From assembly GCA_900299005.1 (NCBI GenBank), contig OMID01000060.1:19790-83789 (forward strand): 64,000 nt of DNA. Direction: 5' to 3'. Each line of letters begins with the position of its first letter. Position 1 is the stretch's first letter. This DNA comes from Oxalobacteraceae bacterium. GTDB lineage: Bacteria > Pseudomonadota > Gammaproteobacteria > Burkholderiales > Burkholderiaceae_D. The position numbers were made by a program, and so were the translations under genes. The notes under the pieces were generated by a model that was not told where the DNA came from, made no database searches, and saw only the letters and a list, made by a program, of their open reading frames with translations. Shown here in pieces: positions 10,188 to 19,483 of this stretch.

Positions 10188-10871
10188 TTGAAGATCAGTT
10201 TTCTACGACTGATGCCGTCCAGCCCGCACAGAAAGATCGAACCCATCCTGTTCGAGTGGTTCACGTTGATCGGCATGTTCCTGTTCGCCGCCTGGCTGCT
10301 CGGTCTCAAGGGGGTCTGGCAGTTGCTGCTGCAATCGGACCCCACCGGCATTACCTTCGTCATCATCGTTATTTTTTGTGTCGCGACAATCTGGTGCGGC
10401 ATGCGCAGCCGCGAGCTGGATCGTCAGCGAGAGAGTCTGGAGCATCAGATCGCCAACTCGGCAAGCGCGCCTGCGGAGTACTGCTGGTCTCATGCCTACT
10501 GGGAGGCACTGAGGTCCAATCCACGCGATTCAGGCGCCCCCATGGACCTGCTGACCGAGAAGACGCACGGTTGCCACAGCACCGCCTGGTGGGTGAACGG
10601 CCTGCAGCTGAAGCTTGGGCTGCTGGGCAAGGTGATCGGCTTTTCGATGCTGGCTATGCAGATCGGCCATATGCAAAGTTTTGACCAATCACAGGCGCAG
10701 GAGATGTTGCGCGATTTGACCACGGGCCTCGGCGTCGCGCTGCTGACCACGATGGTGGGTCTGGTTGCGAACATCTTGCTGGGCCTGCAGCTGACGCGGC
10801 TGGATCGGTTTGCAGATGATCTGGTGTCGCGTGCACAGACCCAGGGACTGAAGATCAAGGCATCGGAGTGA
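10188..10871 (+). CDS. MotA/TolQ/ExbB-like proton-channel family protein
   Basis: 'LKLGLLGKVIGFSMLAMQIG' and 'LTTGLGVALLTTMVGLVANILLGLQLTRLDRFADDLV' resemble ExbB/TolQ TM2-TM3. Confidence 0.72.
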   Translation: MKISFLRLMPSSPHRKIEPILFEWFTLIGMFLFAAWLLGLKGVWQLLLQSDPTGITFVIIVIFCVATIWCGMRSRELDRQRESLEHQIANSASAPAEYCWSHAYWEALRSNPRDSGAPMDLLTEKTHGCHSTAWWVNGLQLKLGLLGKVIGFSMLAMQIGHMQSFDQSQAQEMLRDLTTGLGVALLTTMVGLVANILLGLQLTRLDRFADDLVSRAQTQGLKIKASE

Positions 10872-10881
10872 GACAAGGCTG

Positions 10882-11514
10882 ATGCGTGATCGTCGCAAAT
10901 CCCGGGAGCCGGAGGTCGACCCAATGTATGACATGTTGTTCAACATGCTCATTGCATTCGTGTTTTGCTTCATCATTGCCTTCATTTCGATCAATCCCAA
11001 GGCGCAGAAGAGTGGCGACATCCCCGCAAAGGCAGAGTTCATCATCACGCTGAGCTGGCCGGACAATGACCCGAACGATCTCGATCTCTGGACCCAAGGT
11101 CCGTCGGGGGAGGTCGTCTGGTTCCGCAATCGCGAAGCCGGGCTCATGCACCTAGACCGCGATGATCGCGGTAGTTCGAACAACACCATCATGGTCAACG
11201 GCAAGAAGCTCGTGAACCCGCTGCGGCAAGAGGTGACCACGATACGCAGCATCGTTCCCGGCGAGTATGTGGCGAATGTTCACTACTACGAAACCAAGGA
11301 CCTCGATCCGGGTGAGCCCAAGTCCGGCAGGCCGGTCGAGGCCACGCTAACGGTCATCAAGGTGAACCCCAAGGCCGAGGTCGTGTTTTATGGGCAGGCG
11401 ACTCTGGAGAGTCGCGGCAAGGAAACCACCATGGTGCGGTTTACCGTGGAGCCCAACGGTTCAGTCTCGAATGTCAACACCATTCCCAAGTCTTTAGTGA
11501 AGTCAATCACATGA
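10882..11514 (+). CDS. ExbD-like single-TM anchor fused to a periplasmic YfaP/DUF2135-like beta-sandwich domain
   Basis: 'VDPMYDMLFNMLIAFVFCFIIAFISI' then 'LSWPDNDPNDLDLWTQGPSGEVVWFRNREAG'. Confidence 0.6.
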   Translation: MRDRRKSREPEVDPMYDMLFNMLIAFVFCFIIAFISINPKAQKSGDIPAKAEFIITLSWPDNDPNDLDLWTQGPSGEVVWFRNREAGLMHLDRDDRGSSNNTIMVNGKKLVNPLRQEVTTIRSIVPGEYVANVHYYETKDLDPGEPKSGRPVEATLTVIKVNPKAEVVFYGQATLESRGKETTMVRFTVEPNGSVSNVNTIPKSLVKSIT

Positions 11515-12008
11515 CCCTTACCCTGATCATCGCATTCGCGATCTTTGTTTTTCTGTTTGCGTTGGCCATCGTATTCTCGGGTTGGCCACGCTGGCTCAAG
11601 GGCGTGCTGACACTGGGTGTCTGCGCCTTTTATTTTTTTGGTTATCAGGCAGTATTCAGCCTGCTCGGCAATCCCAGTGTGGATCCCTTACCAGCGCGCT
11701 TTCTGCTGATCGCTGCTGTCGTCGAGGAGCCAAGGCCCAAGTATGCGGGCGCCCTCTATCTCTGGGTGACGCCCATCGAGGAGGGCAAGCAAGGACTTGA
11801 GCCACGCGCCTACAAGCTGCCTTACATGCGCGCACTGCACGAAAAAATCAATGAGGGAATGCGCAAGGGGCGCCAGGGCATTAGTCAGATGGGCACCGCC
11901 GAACCCAGAGCGGGCACCGGCAAGGGACCTAGCTGGCTTAATCCCGGCAAGGATGAGCAGGAGGTGAAGATTGTTGATCTGCCCGTGCCGCAAGTCCCGG
12001 AAAAATAA
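11511..12008 (+). CDS. Membrane-anchored protein of unknown function
   Basis: 4-bp ATGA overlap with the upstream gene; N-terminal TM segments. Confidence 0.6.
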   Translation: MTLTLIIAFAIFVFLFALAIVFSGWPRWLKGVLTLGVCAFYFFGYQAVFSLLGNPSVDPLPARFLLIAAVVEEPRPKYAGALYLWVTPIEEGKQGLEPRAYKLPYMRALHEKINEGMRKGRQGISQMGTAEPRAGTGKGPSWLNPGKDEQEVKIVDLPVPQVPEK

Positions 12009-12009
12009 G

Positions 12010-12723
12010 ATGCGACGACTGCTCTTTTCCCTGCTAATGATGTGCCTGCTGGCGGGTTGCGACAAGCCGGCGCAAGACCATCCTTTTTTTCCGCTTGAGT
12101 CAGGTAGAAGCTGGACTTACAAGGTCGAGATTGCTTTTGATGATCCTGATGCGCATCTCGACAGCTACCTGCTCACGCTCACTAACCGTGGGCGGGTGGA
12201 GCTAAACGGCAAAGAGGCCTGGCGCCGTCGTAGCGACACGGGCAATGAATACTGGCTGCGTACCGACGAGCAGGGTGTCTATCGCGTGGCCAGCCGTGGT
12301 CCGGCCGGCAAAGAAGCGATGCTCGATCCCGGACCGCGCATTGTCTTGCCGGCCAAACTCAGCAAAGAAGCGAAATGGTCGACGACCACCGTGCCCTATT
12401 TTCTTAAACGGCGCAACGAGTGGCCACCGGAATTCAAATACGTCGATAAATATCGCAACCTCACCATGAATTACACGATCGAAGCATTGGATCAGAAGGT
12501 GACCACACCCTCAGGCGCGTATAGCGGCTGTTTGATGGTCAAGGGTATTGCCGAGATCAACGTTTGGGTCGAGAGCGACATGACCTACAAGGAAGTACCC
12601 ATGGAAAATGTCGAATGGTATTGCCCGGGCGTCGGCCTGGTGCAATTGGAACGTCGCGAGCCGACGACAGCGCGTTTCTTTCAAGGTGGCGTCATGCGCA
12701 TGGTGCTGGTAAAGACAGAATGA
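12010..12723 (+). CDS. Lipoprotein of unknown function
   Basis: Starts 1 nt after the previous stop; signal MRRLLFSLLMMCLLAGC with lipobox LLAGC. Confidence 0.65.
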   Translation: MRRLLFSLLMMCLLAGCDKPAQDHPFFPLESGRSWTYKVEIAFDDPDAHLDSYLLTLTNRGRVELNGKEAWRRRSDTGNEYWLRTDEQGVYRVASRGPAGKEAMLDPGPRIVLPAKLSKEAKWSTTTVPYFLKRRNEWPPEFKYVDKYRNLTMNYTIEALDQKVTTPSGAYSGCLMVKGIAEINVWVESDMTYKEVPMENVEWYCPGVGLVQLERREPTTARFFQGGVMRMVLVKTE

Positions 12724-13428
12724 GCAACGGGTCCCTGCGGCCGCAGGTTTTGACGTCTTCACAGCGACCGCAGGGCGGTGCCGCGCTCGCGTTGTGAGCG
12801 CACAGTAGCTTCCGGTGTGGAGCTGAGTCTTGACCTCAATCGATGGGGTTTGTAAGTTCAAGGTAAGTTATTCACCACCAATCGACAATTTTTTTATTTT
12901 TTATGGCATCGGTAAAAAAACCGAACGCCGGAAAAAATCAGACTCCTTTTTTTGATAGCCATCGTGTCCCAGACAATAGGCCTCTGGATACGCGCCGCCT
13001 TCTTGCAGTCGACCTTGTCGCTCCCCAGCGTAAGTTTCGGGTAAGACCTCTCTCTACGTCGCTCGACAAATCAAGCAAATTCAAGGTGTTACCGAAGTGT
13101 GAGCAGCGGCTTGTTTCGCTCAGAGGATGAGGACATTAATGACTGAAAATTCAAATAAAAATCTGCCTTAATGTTTGTAAAGTGACTGCGCGGTTTATTT
13201 TAGATATTCAAAGTAATTCAGCACCTCAAAACCATCGCGTCTGAAGAAGAGTTTTGCGTTAATTCCCGAAGGTTTTAGCGGGTTGTTCGTTGATTTTTCC
13301 TCTGCAGCTTGTACTATCGCGGTGCCTGATTACTTGTAGCACTGCATCAAGGTACAAGTGGCATTAGGTTGTTTGTAAATCAATAACAGAGTTTCTGGTT
13401 AATCCCGAGACAAAAAGATGGAGACAAT

Positions 13429-15108
13429 ATGAAATTCTCAACCAAGCTCATGACTTCTGCAGTGATGCTGGCAGCCGCCCAGCTCGCCGCTGCGAATAAT
13501 TGGGGTGTCTATGGTGGTGATTCGGGTAATACGCGATACAGCACTGCCAATCAGGTTACGCCCGCAAACGTAAAAAATTTGCAGGTCAAGTGGGCACTGC
13601 AATTAGGCACCAACCGCTCGCAGGAATCCGTGCCTATCGTGGTGGGCGATACGCTGTATGTGACCTCTTCCTATGGCCCGAAAAATGTGATCGCGGTCAA
13701 CGCGAAGACGGGCCAAATGAAGTGGAAGTATCAGCCGGAAATTCCAAAGAACGTTGATCAGTTCGCTTGCTGCGACGTGGACAACCGCGGCGTGGCATAC
13801 GCGAATGGCAAAATTTTCTTCGGCCGTCTTGATGCAAAAGTGACCGCCCTCGATGCCAAGACTGGTAAAGAGCTGTGGACCTCCACCGTCGTGGACTACA
13901 CACAGGGTTCGGCCATCACCTCCCCACCGACCATCGTCAAGAATTTGGTCGTCACTGGTTTCGCTGGTGGCGAGTACGGTGTAAGGGGTGCGATCGTCGC
14001 CTATGATCAGAACACCGGTAAAGAAGTGTGGCGCACGCATACCGTGCCCCTGCAGGGTGAAAAGGGTGGCGACACCTGGAAGGGCGACTCCGGCAAGCAC
14101 GGTGGCGCAGCTGCCTGGCTGATTGGTTCCTACGACCCCAAGCTGAACCTGGTCTACTACGGAACATCGAACCCGGCTCCCTGGTCTGCGGCGGTACGTG
14201 GTAATGACAGCTCCGACATCGGCAAGTACTCCAATCTTTACTCCGCATCGGTGCTGGCCATCAACGGCGATACAGGCGCCATTCAGTGGCACTATCAATT
14301 CACACCGCATGATGCATGGGACTATGACGGCGTGAACGAACTGGTCTTTGCTGATCTGCCCATCGATGGCAAGACCACGCCGGTGATCATGCAGGCTAAC
14401 CGTAATGGCTTCTTCTACGTGCTTGATCGCGCCAATGGCAAGCTGCTCTCCGCCAAGCCTTTCGTGGATGGCGTGAACTGGGCCACCGGTATCGACTTGA
14501 AGACCGGCATGCCGATCGAAGCTCCCGGCAACAAGTTCCGTCCTGGTCTCAAGCGCAAGGCTGTCAATGTCTGTCCTAACCTCATCGGCGGAAAGAACTG
14601 GCAGAGCATGAGCTACAACAAGGACACCGGCCTGGTGTACATCCCGACCACCAACCTCTGCATGGACATGGAAGCAGTTCAGGAGGATTACAAGCGTGGT
14701 CAGTTCTACCTGTCGGTTAACTTCGATCTGGGCAAAATGGGCCCCGGCGGTCACGGTGGTGGACTGAAGGCCTGGGATCCGGTCAAGCAGAAGGAAGCCT
14801 GGTTCTTCAAAGAAGAACTGCCGCTCAACGGTGGCACCATGACTACCTCAACCGGTCTGGTATTTGCGGGCGATGTGAAGGGTATCTTCCGTGCCTTTGA
14901 CGCCAAAACCGGCAAGATCCTGTGGGAGTTCAACACAGGTTCTGGCATCAGCGCCGCGCCGATGACTTACGTCATCGATGGCAAGCAGTATGTCGCTGTG
15001 GTGTCTGGACGCTCGCAGTCGATTCCTGCGTTCTTCGGAGAGGTTGGCCAGAAGATCGTGGACGCCAGCGCTGAGGGTGGCACGCTGTTCGTTTTTGCTG
15101 TTAATTAA
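13429..15108 (+). CDS. PQQ-dependent alcohol dehydrogenase 1, lanthanide-type active-site motif
   Basis: 559 aa with signal peptide; 'FACCDVDNRG' vicinal Cys, 'GGEYGVRG', 'GTSNPAPW', 'WDYDG'. Confidence 0.93.
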   Translation: MKFSTKLMTSAVMLAAAQLAAANNWGVYGGDSGNTRYSTANQVTPANVKNLQVKWALQLGTNRSQESVPIVVGDTLYVTSSYGPKNVIAVNAKTGQMKWKYQPEIPKNVDQFACCDVDNRGVAYANGKIFFGRLDAKVTALDAKTGKELWTSTVVDYTQGSAITSPPTIVKNLVVTGFAGGEYGVRGAIVAYDQNTGKEVWRTHTVPLQGEKGGDTWKGDSGKHGGAAAWLIGSYDPKLNLVYYGTSNPAPWSAAVRGNDSSDIGKYSNLYSASVLAINGDTGAIQWHYQFTPHDAWDYDGVNELVFADLPIDGKTTPVIMQANRNGFFYVLDRANGKLLSAKPFVDGVNWATGIDLKTGMPIEAPGNKFRPGLKRKAVNVCPNLIGGKNWQSMSYNKDTGLVYIPTTNLCMDMEAVQEDYKRGQFYLSVNFDLGKMGPGGHGGGLKAWDPVKQKEAWFFKEELPLNGGTMTTSTGLVFAGDVKGIFRAFDAKTGKILWEFNTGSGISAAPMTYVIDGKQYVAVVSGRSQSIPAFFGEVGQKIVDASAEGGTLFVFAVN

Positions 15109-15123
15109 TTCGGAGTCTGAGTA

Positions 15124-16305
15124 ATGCCCAAGTTGCTTGTTACGCCTGGCAGGTTCGCGTTGAAGACTGCTGTTGTATTCGCTGGCCTTCTGTCGATGTC
15201 GGTGGCTTTTGCCGACACGCTGAAAGTCTGCTCCGATCCTGATAATTTGCCTTTCAGTAAATCTGAAGGGTCGGAAAAAGGTCTTTATGTCGAGCTTGCA
15301 GAACTGGTAGGCAAGCACTTGGGCAGCTCCGTAGAGTATGTCTGGTGGTTGACGCATAATCAGCGACGCGCCATCCGAAACACCATGGATGGCTGCGATG
15401 CGTATTTTGCTCTTCCCGCAACGGCTGACTACAAAGTCAGAGGCGCGGACAAGAGCCGTGCTTTCATGGATGTTGGTTTCGCTCTGGTTGGACCGGCATC
15501 TTTTACATTGAGATCTCTGGAAGATCTCAAGGGCAAGCGTGTTGGTGTTTTGCATGGATCGCCGCCTCATATCTTGCTTTCTGCCGAGCCGGGCTACGAA
15601 CCAAGGAATTACAAGTTTCAGGAAGAAGTGTTCGACGCTCTGGCCAAAGGCGAACTGGATCTCGCAGTCCTATGGGGCCCGAGTGCCGGCTACGAAAATC
15701 AGAGCCGACTGCAGAATCGCTGGACTATCACACCGGTTGCTGGTTTTGGCCTGAACGGGCAAGTTGCCGTGGCTGTCTCCAAGGGCAAGACCGAGTTGAG
15801 AGACAAGATTGATCATGCGCTCACCGAGCTGCAGCCCGAAATCAAGCAGCTGCAAAAGAAATATGGTTTTCCGCAGGCGGTGCCCGTCGTTCTGGATGCC
15901 AAGGGCTCGTGGAACACTATCATTGAACAAGTCGCTGGCGGCACAGCGCAAGCGAATGTAAAGAAGTTCAGCGACAAAGGCGCGGCGAAGATGACGCTGG
16001 CTGCTGCCGAAAAAACCGATCTGCAGTCGAACATGATCAAGGTCGCTGATGTCGACATGGAAGAAATCAAGGGTATGTTCAACAGCCGCTGCTCACATTG
16101 CCACGGTCAGAATGGCGCCAGCCCGCAGTCGGAACGAGATCTGCGCAAGCTGTCCAAGCGCTACGACGATAAATGGCAGGATGTTGCGCACACCACGATT
16201 ACCAATGGCCGCCCGGAACTGGGTATGCCGACGTGGGGCGGTACGCTATCTGATGCCGACATCCGCAATATCATCAAATTTCTGGGGACTATCCAGCGCA
16301 AGTAA
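15124..16305 (+). CDS. XoxJ/MxaJ-like periplasmic substrate-binding protein fused to a C-terminal cytochrome c domain
   Basis: SBP fold 'LKVCSDPDNLPFSKSEG...GLYVELAELVGKHLG' followed by 'SRCSHCHGQNG...LGMPTWGGTLSDADIRNIIKFLGT'. Confidence 0.85.
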   Translation: MPKLLVTPGRFALKTAVVFAGLLSMSVAFADTLKVCSDPDNLPFSKSEGSEKGLYVELAELVGKHLGSSVEYVWWLTHNQRRAIRNTMDGCDAYFALPATADYKVRGADKSRAFMDVGFALVGPASFTLRSLEDLKGKRVGVLHGSPPHILLSAEPGYEPRNYKFQEEVFDALAKGELDLAVLWGPSAGYENQSRLQNRWTITPVAGFGLNGQVAVAVSKGKTELRDKIDHALTELQPEIKQLQKKYGFPQAVPVVLDAKGSWNTIIEQVAGGTAQANVKKFSDKGAAKMTLAAAEKTDLQSNMIKVADVDMEEIKGMFNSRCSHCHGQNGASPQSERDLRKLSKRYDDKWQDVAHTTITNGRPELGMPTWGGTLSDADIRNIIKFLGTIQRK

Positions 16306-16328
16306 TTGTCTGCCTCTTGGGGGAAACC

Positions 16329-16363
16329 GCCCGCCGCGCCGTAAGGCCCGGCGGGATTTTTTT
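16329..16363 (+). terminator. Rho-independent terminator after the PQQ-ADH1 operon
   Basis: CCCGCCGCGCC-GTAA-GGCCCGGCGGG-ATTTTTTT. Confidence 0.8.
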
Positions 16364-16469
16364 GTCATAGGGCGTGTGGTGCTCGGGGCGGTGGGGGGAG
16401 GTTGAATACCTTCTGGGGGTATCAGCGGGCGCAGCCGCACGGGGCCAGCACAGGAACGGAGGTGAAACG

Positions 16470-16667
16470 ATGAAGCACCGGGGCCTGATTGTATTGCCCG
16501 CTCTGTTGGGGCTATGGATGCTGACATCCTGCGTCAGCAAGTTTGATCGCTGTGTTGAGGAGCGACAGAACCAGTACAAAAAAGAGCACCCTCACTCTAA
16601 CTACGCGGAGCTGCTCGATAGTCGCGAGCTGTTCCAGAAGCAGTGCAGGGAAGCATACGGCGACTGA
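16470..16667 (+). CDS. Small lipoprotein
   Basis: GGAGG RBS; MKHRGLIVLPALLGLWMLTSC lipobox. Confidence 0.55.
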   Translation: MKHRGLIVLPALLGLWMLTSCVSKFDRCVEERQNQYKKEHPHSNYAELLDSRELFQKQCREAYGD

Positions 16668-16679
16668 ATTTTTGGTTCA

Positions 16680-17120
16680 TTAATCCGACGCAATCAGAAG
16701 GCTGCAGTGCACGCGCTCCGCGAGCCGAATGTCGATCATTTTCCTGCCCAGTCCCGTGACGCTGGGGATTTTTTTTGAGTGACCTACGATGATCAGATCA
16801 GGGTGCAGCTCGCGGATCATTTTTTCAATTTCATCCAGTGGATCGCCGGTCCTCAGATGCTTGCTGACATGCTCGTGGAAGGACTTCAGATCGTCCACCC
16901 CGGCGTCAAGCTGACGGTGGAGGCGCTGTAGTGCCGGATGCGCGTCACTGCGCGGCTCGCTCAAATGAAAATAGTCAGCCAAATGTTCGAACACGCTGCG
17001 CTCGGCTACGCACACCAGATGAATACGTGTCTCGCTGCTGCTGGGCAGCTGCATGCAGCGGCGTACTGCGCAGTAGGTATCGCGGGTGCCATCGTAGGCG
17101 ACAAGAATGGTGCGGAACAT
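16680..17120 (-). CDS. Universal stress protein (UspA family)
   Basis: 'MFRTILVAYDGTRDTYCAVRRCMQL...DLIIVGHSKK'. Confidence 0.75.
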   Translation of the reverse strand: MFRTILVAYDGTRDTYCAVRRCMQLPSSSETRIHLVCVAERSVFEHLADYFHLSEPRSDAHPALQRLHRQLDAGVDDLKSFHEHVSKHLRTGDPLDEIEKMIRELHPDLIIVGHSKKIPSVTGLGRKMIDIRLAERVHCSLLIASD

Positions 17121-17301
17121 GGGGATAGCGTCAATCTATGCGCCAAGGAACTGTGGATTCAGACTGCCATAATAATCGGTCGCCGGCGGGTCAAATCCGC
17201 ACGCTGTCGCCTTAGCAAAAAGGCGACGGGCATGTGTATTTCGGCTTCGCACATTTAGGCAGACGCATTGCAAGATTGTCGAACGCGTGATTCATGTGGC
17301 T

Positions 17302-18558
17302 TCAGGTTCCGGCCAGATCGAGGCATCCGACGATAGCGCCGCAGGAGAGCGTGGCCAGCGTTCCGGATAACAGGGTGCGAGGGGCCAGTTGAATAATCTC
17401 CGCGCGCCGTGAGGGCGCCATGGCAGTCAGGCCGCCGATCATGATGCCCAGACTGCCGATGTTGGCGAAGCCGCACAGAGCATAGGTCATGATGAGTCGA
17501 CTACGGGGCGAGAGCGCATCCTCGGGCAGGCGCGCCAGATCGAGATAAGCGACCAGCTCATTGAGTATGGTCTTCGTGCCGAGTAATGAGCCGGCAGCGC
17601 CGGCCTCGGACCAGGGAATGCCGGCCAGCCATGCCAGAGGTTTCAGCAGTAAACCCAGCAGTCGCTGCAGCGACCAGGGGTCACCTTCATGTGGCAGCAA
17701 GCCCACCAGCTGATTGACGATGGCCAGCAGCGCTACGGCGACGATCAGTGAAGCGATGATATTCAGTAGCAGCGCCAGCCCTTCCGATGTGCCGCGATAG
17801 ATCGCCGATATCGCGCTGGCGTCGCTGTCGGCCACGACCATCTCGCTGCCAGTGCCGGGCCCCGAGTGCGGCACCATCAGGCTGGCAAACACGATCGCAG
17901 CCGGCGCACTGATAAAAGAGGCCGCCAGGATGTGCCCGAGCGCATTGGGCACTAGCGGTCCGATAACGGCGGCATATAGTCCCATTACGGTACCAGCCAC
18001 ACCGGCCATGCCCGCCGTCAGAATAATGAAGAGTTCGCCACGCGAGACTTGTTGAAGGTAGGGCTTGATGAAAAGAGGAGCCTCGACCATGCCAAGGAAG
18101 ACATTGGCAGCAGTCGAGACGCTGACAGCGCCACTGACCCCCATGGTTTTTTCCAGCCACCAGCTCATGTGCGCCACCAGCCAGGGAAGCAGGCGCCAGT
18201 AGAACAGCAAGGCCGACAGAGCACTCATTACCAGCACGATGGGGAGCGCTTGAAAAGCAAGGATGAACGTCGAAGCGCCCGGATTTACAGGGAAAGGCGA
18301 GGGAGCACCCCCGAGATACCCAAACACCAGCGAGGTGCCCTCACGCGTTGCCTGTTCCAGGGCGAGCATGGCTCCGTTCAAAGAGGCAAATGCGGCTTGC
18401 GCGGCAGGGAGTGTGAGTATCAGCAGCGCGAGCAGCCACTGCAGCGCTACCCCACTCGACACTGCACGCCAGGGGATGGCTCGTCTGTTTTCCGAGACCA
18501 GCCAGCCGATAGCCAGCAGGCCGCCGTAGCCGAGCAGAGAGTGCAGCAAAAGGCTCAC
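17302..18558 (-). CDS. Concentrative nucleoside transporter (CNT/NupC family)
   Basis: 'STAANVFLGMVEAPLFIKPYL', 'AGMAGVAGTVMGLYAAVIG', 'LCGFANIGSLGIMIGGLTAMAPSRR'. Confidence 0.85.
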   Translation of the reverse strand: MSLLLHSLLGYGGLLAIGWLVSENRRAIPWRAVSSGVALQWLLALLILTLPAAQAAFASLNGAMLALEQATREGTSLVFGYLGGAPSPFPVNPGASTFILAFQALPIVLVMSALSALLFYWRLLPWLVAHMSWWLEKTMGVSGAVSVSTAANVFLGMVEAPLFIKPYLQQVSRGELFIILTAGMAGVAGTVMGLYAAVIGPLVPNALGHILAASFISAPAAIVFASLMVPHSGPGTGSEMVVADSDASAISAIYRGTSEGLALLLNIIASLIVAVALLAIVNQLVGLLPHEGDPWSLQRLLGLLLKPLAWLAGIPWSEAGAAGSLLGTKTILNELVAYLDLARLPEDALSPRSRLIMTYALCGFANIGSLGIMIGGLTAMAPSRRAEIIQLAPRTLLSGTLATLSCGAIVGCLDLAGT

Positions 18559-19088
18559 TCCTTGTCTGGTACCACGGTGATCTCGATCTTCTTGCGGTAC
18601 TTCTCGCCATAAGAGCGGTGCGCGCCGTCACCGAACTGCAGTGTCAGCGTGTATTTGCCCGGAGGGAGGAATACCAGACTCTCGGACTGTCCGCGATCGA
18701 AGTGCTTGTACTGATCGTTTCGGGGGATGGTGTAACGCTCGGGTACATCTACCGCATTGACGAATAGATGATGATGGCCCGTGCCCGGGGTGTCGTCACC
18801 GGATTTTGATAGTTTTTTCCCTTCCACCGAAAATTTTGCGACGAAGGTCGAGTTGACGGTATCGCCATCCTGAGGCTGTATGAAATCCACACCTTCAGCG
18901 TGAACGGCACCGGCAAAAGCGGATATCGCGAGAACCCACAGCAGCTGGGTTGGACGCGCTGGCAAACACAATGCGCTGGCGGTGCTGGGGGCGTCTTGCG
19001 GTACGTCTGCACTGTCTGCGATGCGCCCACCTGGCCAGCGAGCGCAATGCTTAGCGATGCGCGTTTTTTTTGAGCTTGATAATGGCAT
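18555..19088 (-). CDS. DUF4399-like exported protein (start uncertain; 5' end overlaps a repeat)
   Basis: 'VDFIQPQDGDTVNSTFVAKFSVEGKKL...GHHHLFVNAV...LTLQFGDGAHRSYG'; TTG start giving MCLPARPTQLLWVLAISAFAGAVHA is a plausible alternative. Confidence 0.75.
   Translation of the reverse strand: MPLSSSKKTRIAKHCARWPGGRIADSADVPQDAPSTASALCLPARPTQLLWVLAISAFAGAVHAEGVDFIQPQDGDTVNSTFVAKFSVEGKKLSKSGDDTPGTGHHHLFVNAVDVPERYTIPRNDQYKHFDRGQSESLVFLPPGKYTLTLQFGDGAHRSYGEKYRKKIEITVVPDKE
18970..19075. repeat. Dispersed repeat family 2, copy B
   Basis: GGGGGCGTCTTGCGGTACGTCTGCACTGTCTGCGATGCGCCCACCTGGCCAGCGAGCGC...; resembles 41496..41616 and 42676..42785. Confidence 0.6.
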
Positions 19089-19483
19089 GATGCTTCCTCG
19101 GGCTGGACAATGATCGCCTGCACCAGTCGGACTGAGGGCGCCGGACTGATGCCGTTGGTCTTTGGATTCTAAGCGAAACAGCCTACTGTTCCCGCATCTG
19201 CTGCCAGCCATTCGGCTTTAGACGCCATCGATAATTTTTGGCCTTTGCAGGAATCGCCCTGTGATACTCTTCCCACCTATCTTGTAAACTTGCTGGCGGC
19301 GTCGCCAATAGCTCGCTGCACCTCTGTACGGTCTGCGGTATTGTCCCCGTGCCATCAATCTAAGGAGATGGGTTCTTATTTCGCTAAAGCGAATGCAGAC
19401 TCAAGCAACTTACCAAACTGGCATGTATCGATTGTCGGCGAGTGGCCCAACCGAACCCCTGGGCACCGATATGCGAGGCTCCC

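Noticed and set aside
10188-11514. Zorya-type (ZorAB) defence motor
   Set aside because: ExbB/ExbD-like pair present, but no helicase/nuclease partners and no OmpA-like domain; neighbours are redox and envelope genes
12903-13130. 75-aa ORF upstream of PQQ-ADH1
   Set aside because: Weak composition, no clear RBS or domain; treated as leader sequence
13603-14754. 383-aa antisense ORF inside PQQ-ADH1 (similar antisense ORFs at 44561..45523 and 50419..51498)
   Set aside because: Shadow ORFs from GC-rich codon bias opposite well-supported dehydrogenases; no recognisable domain
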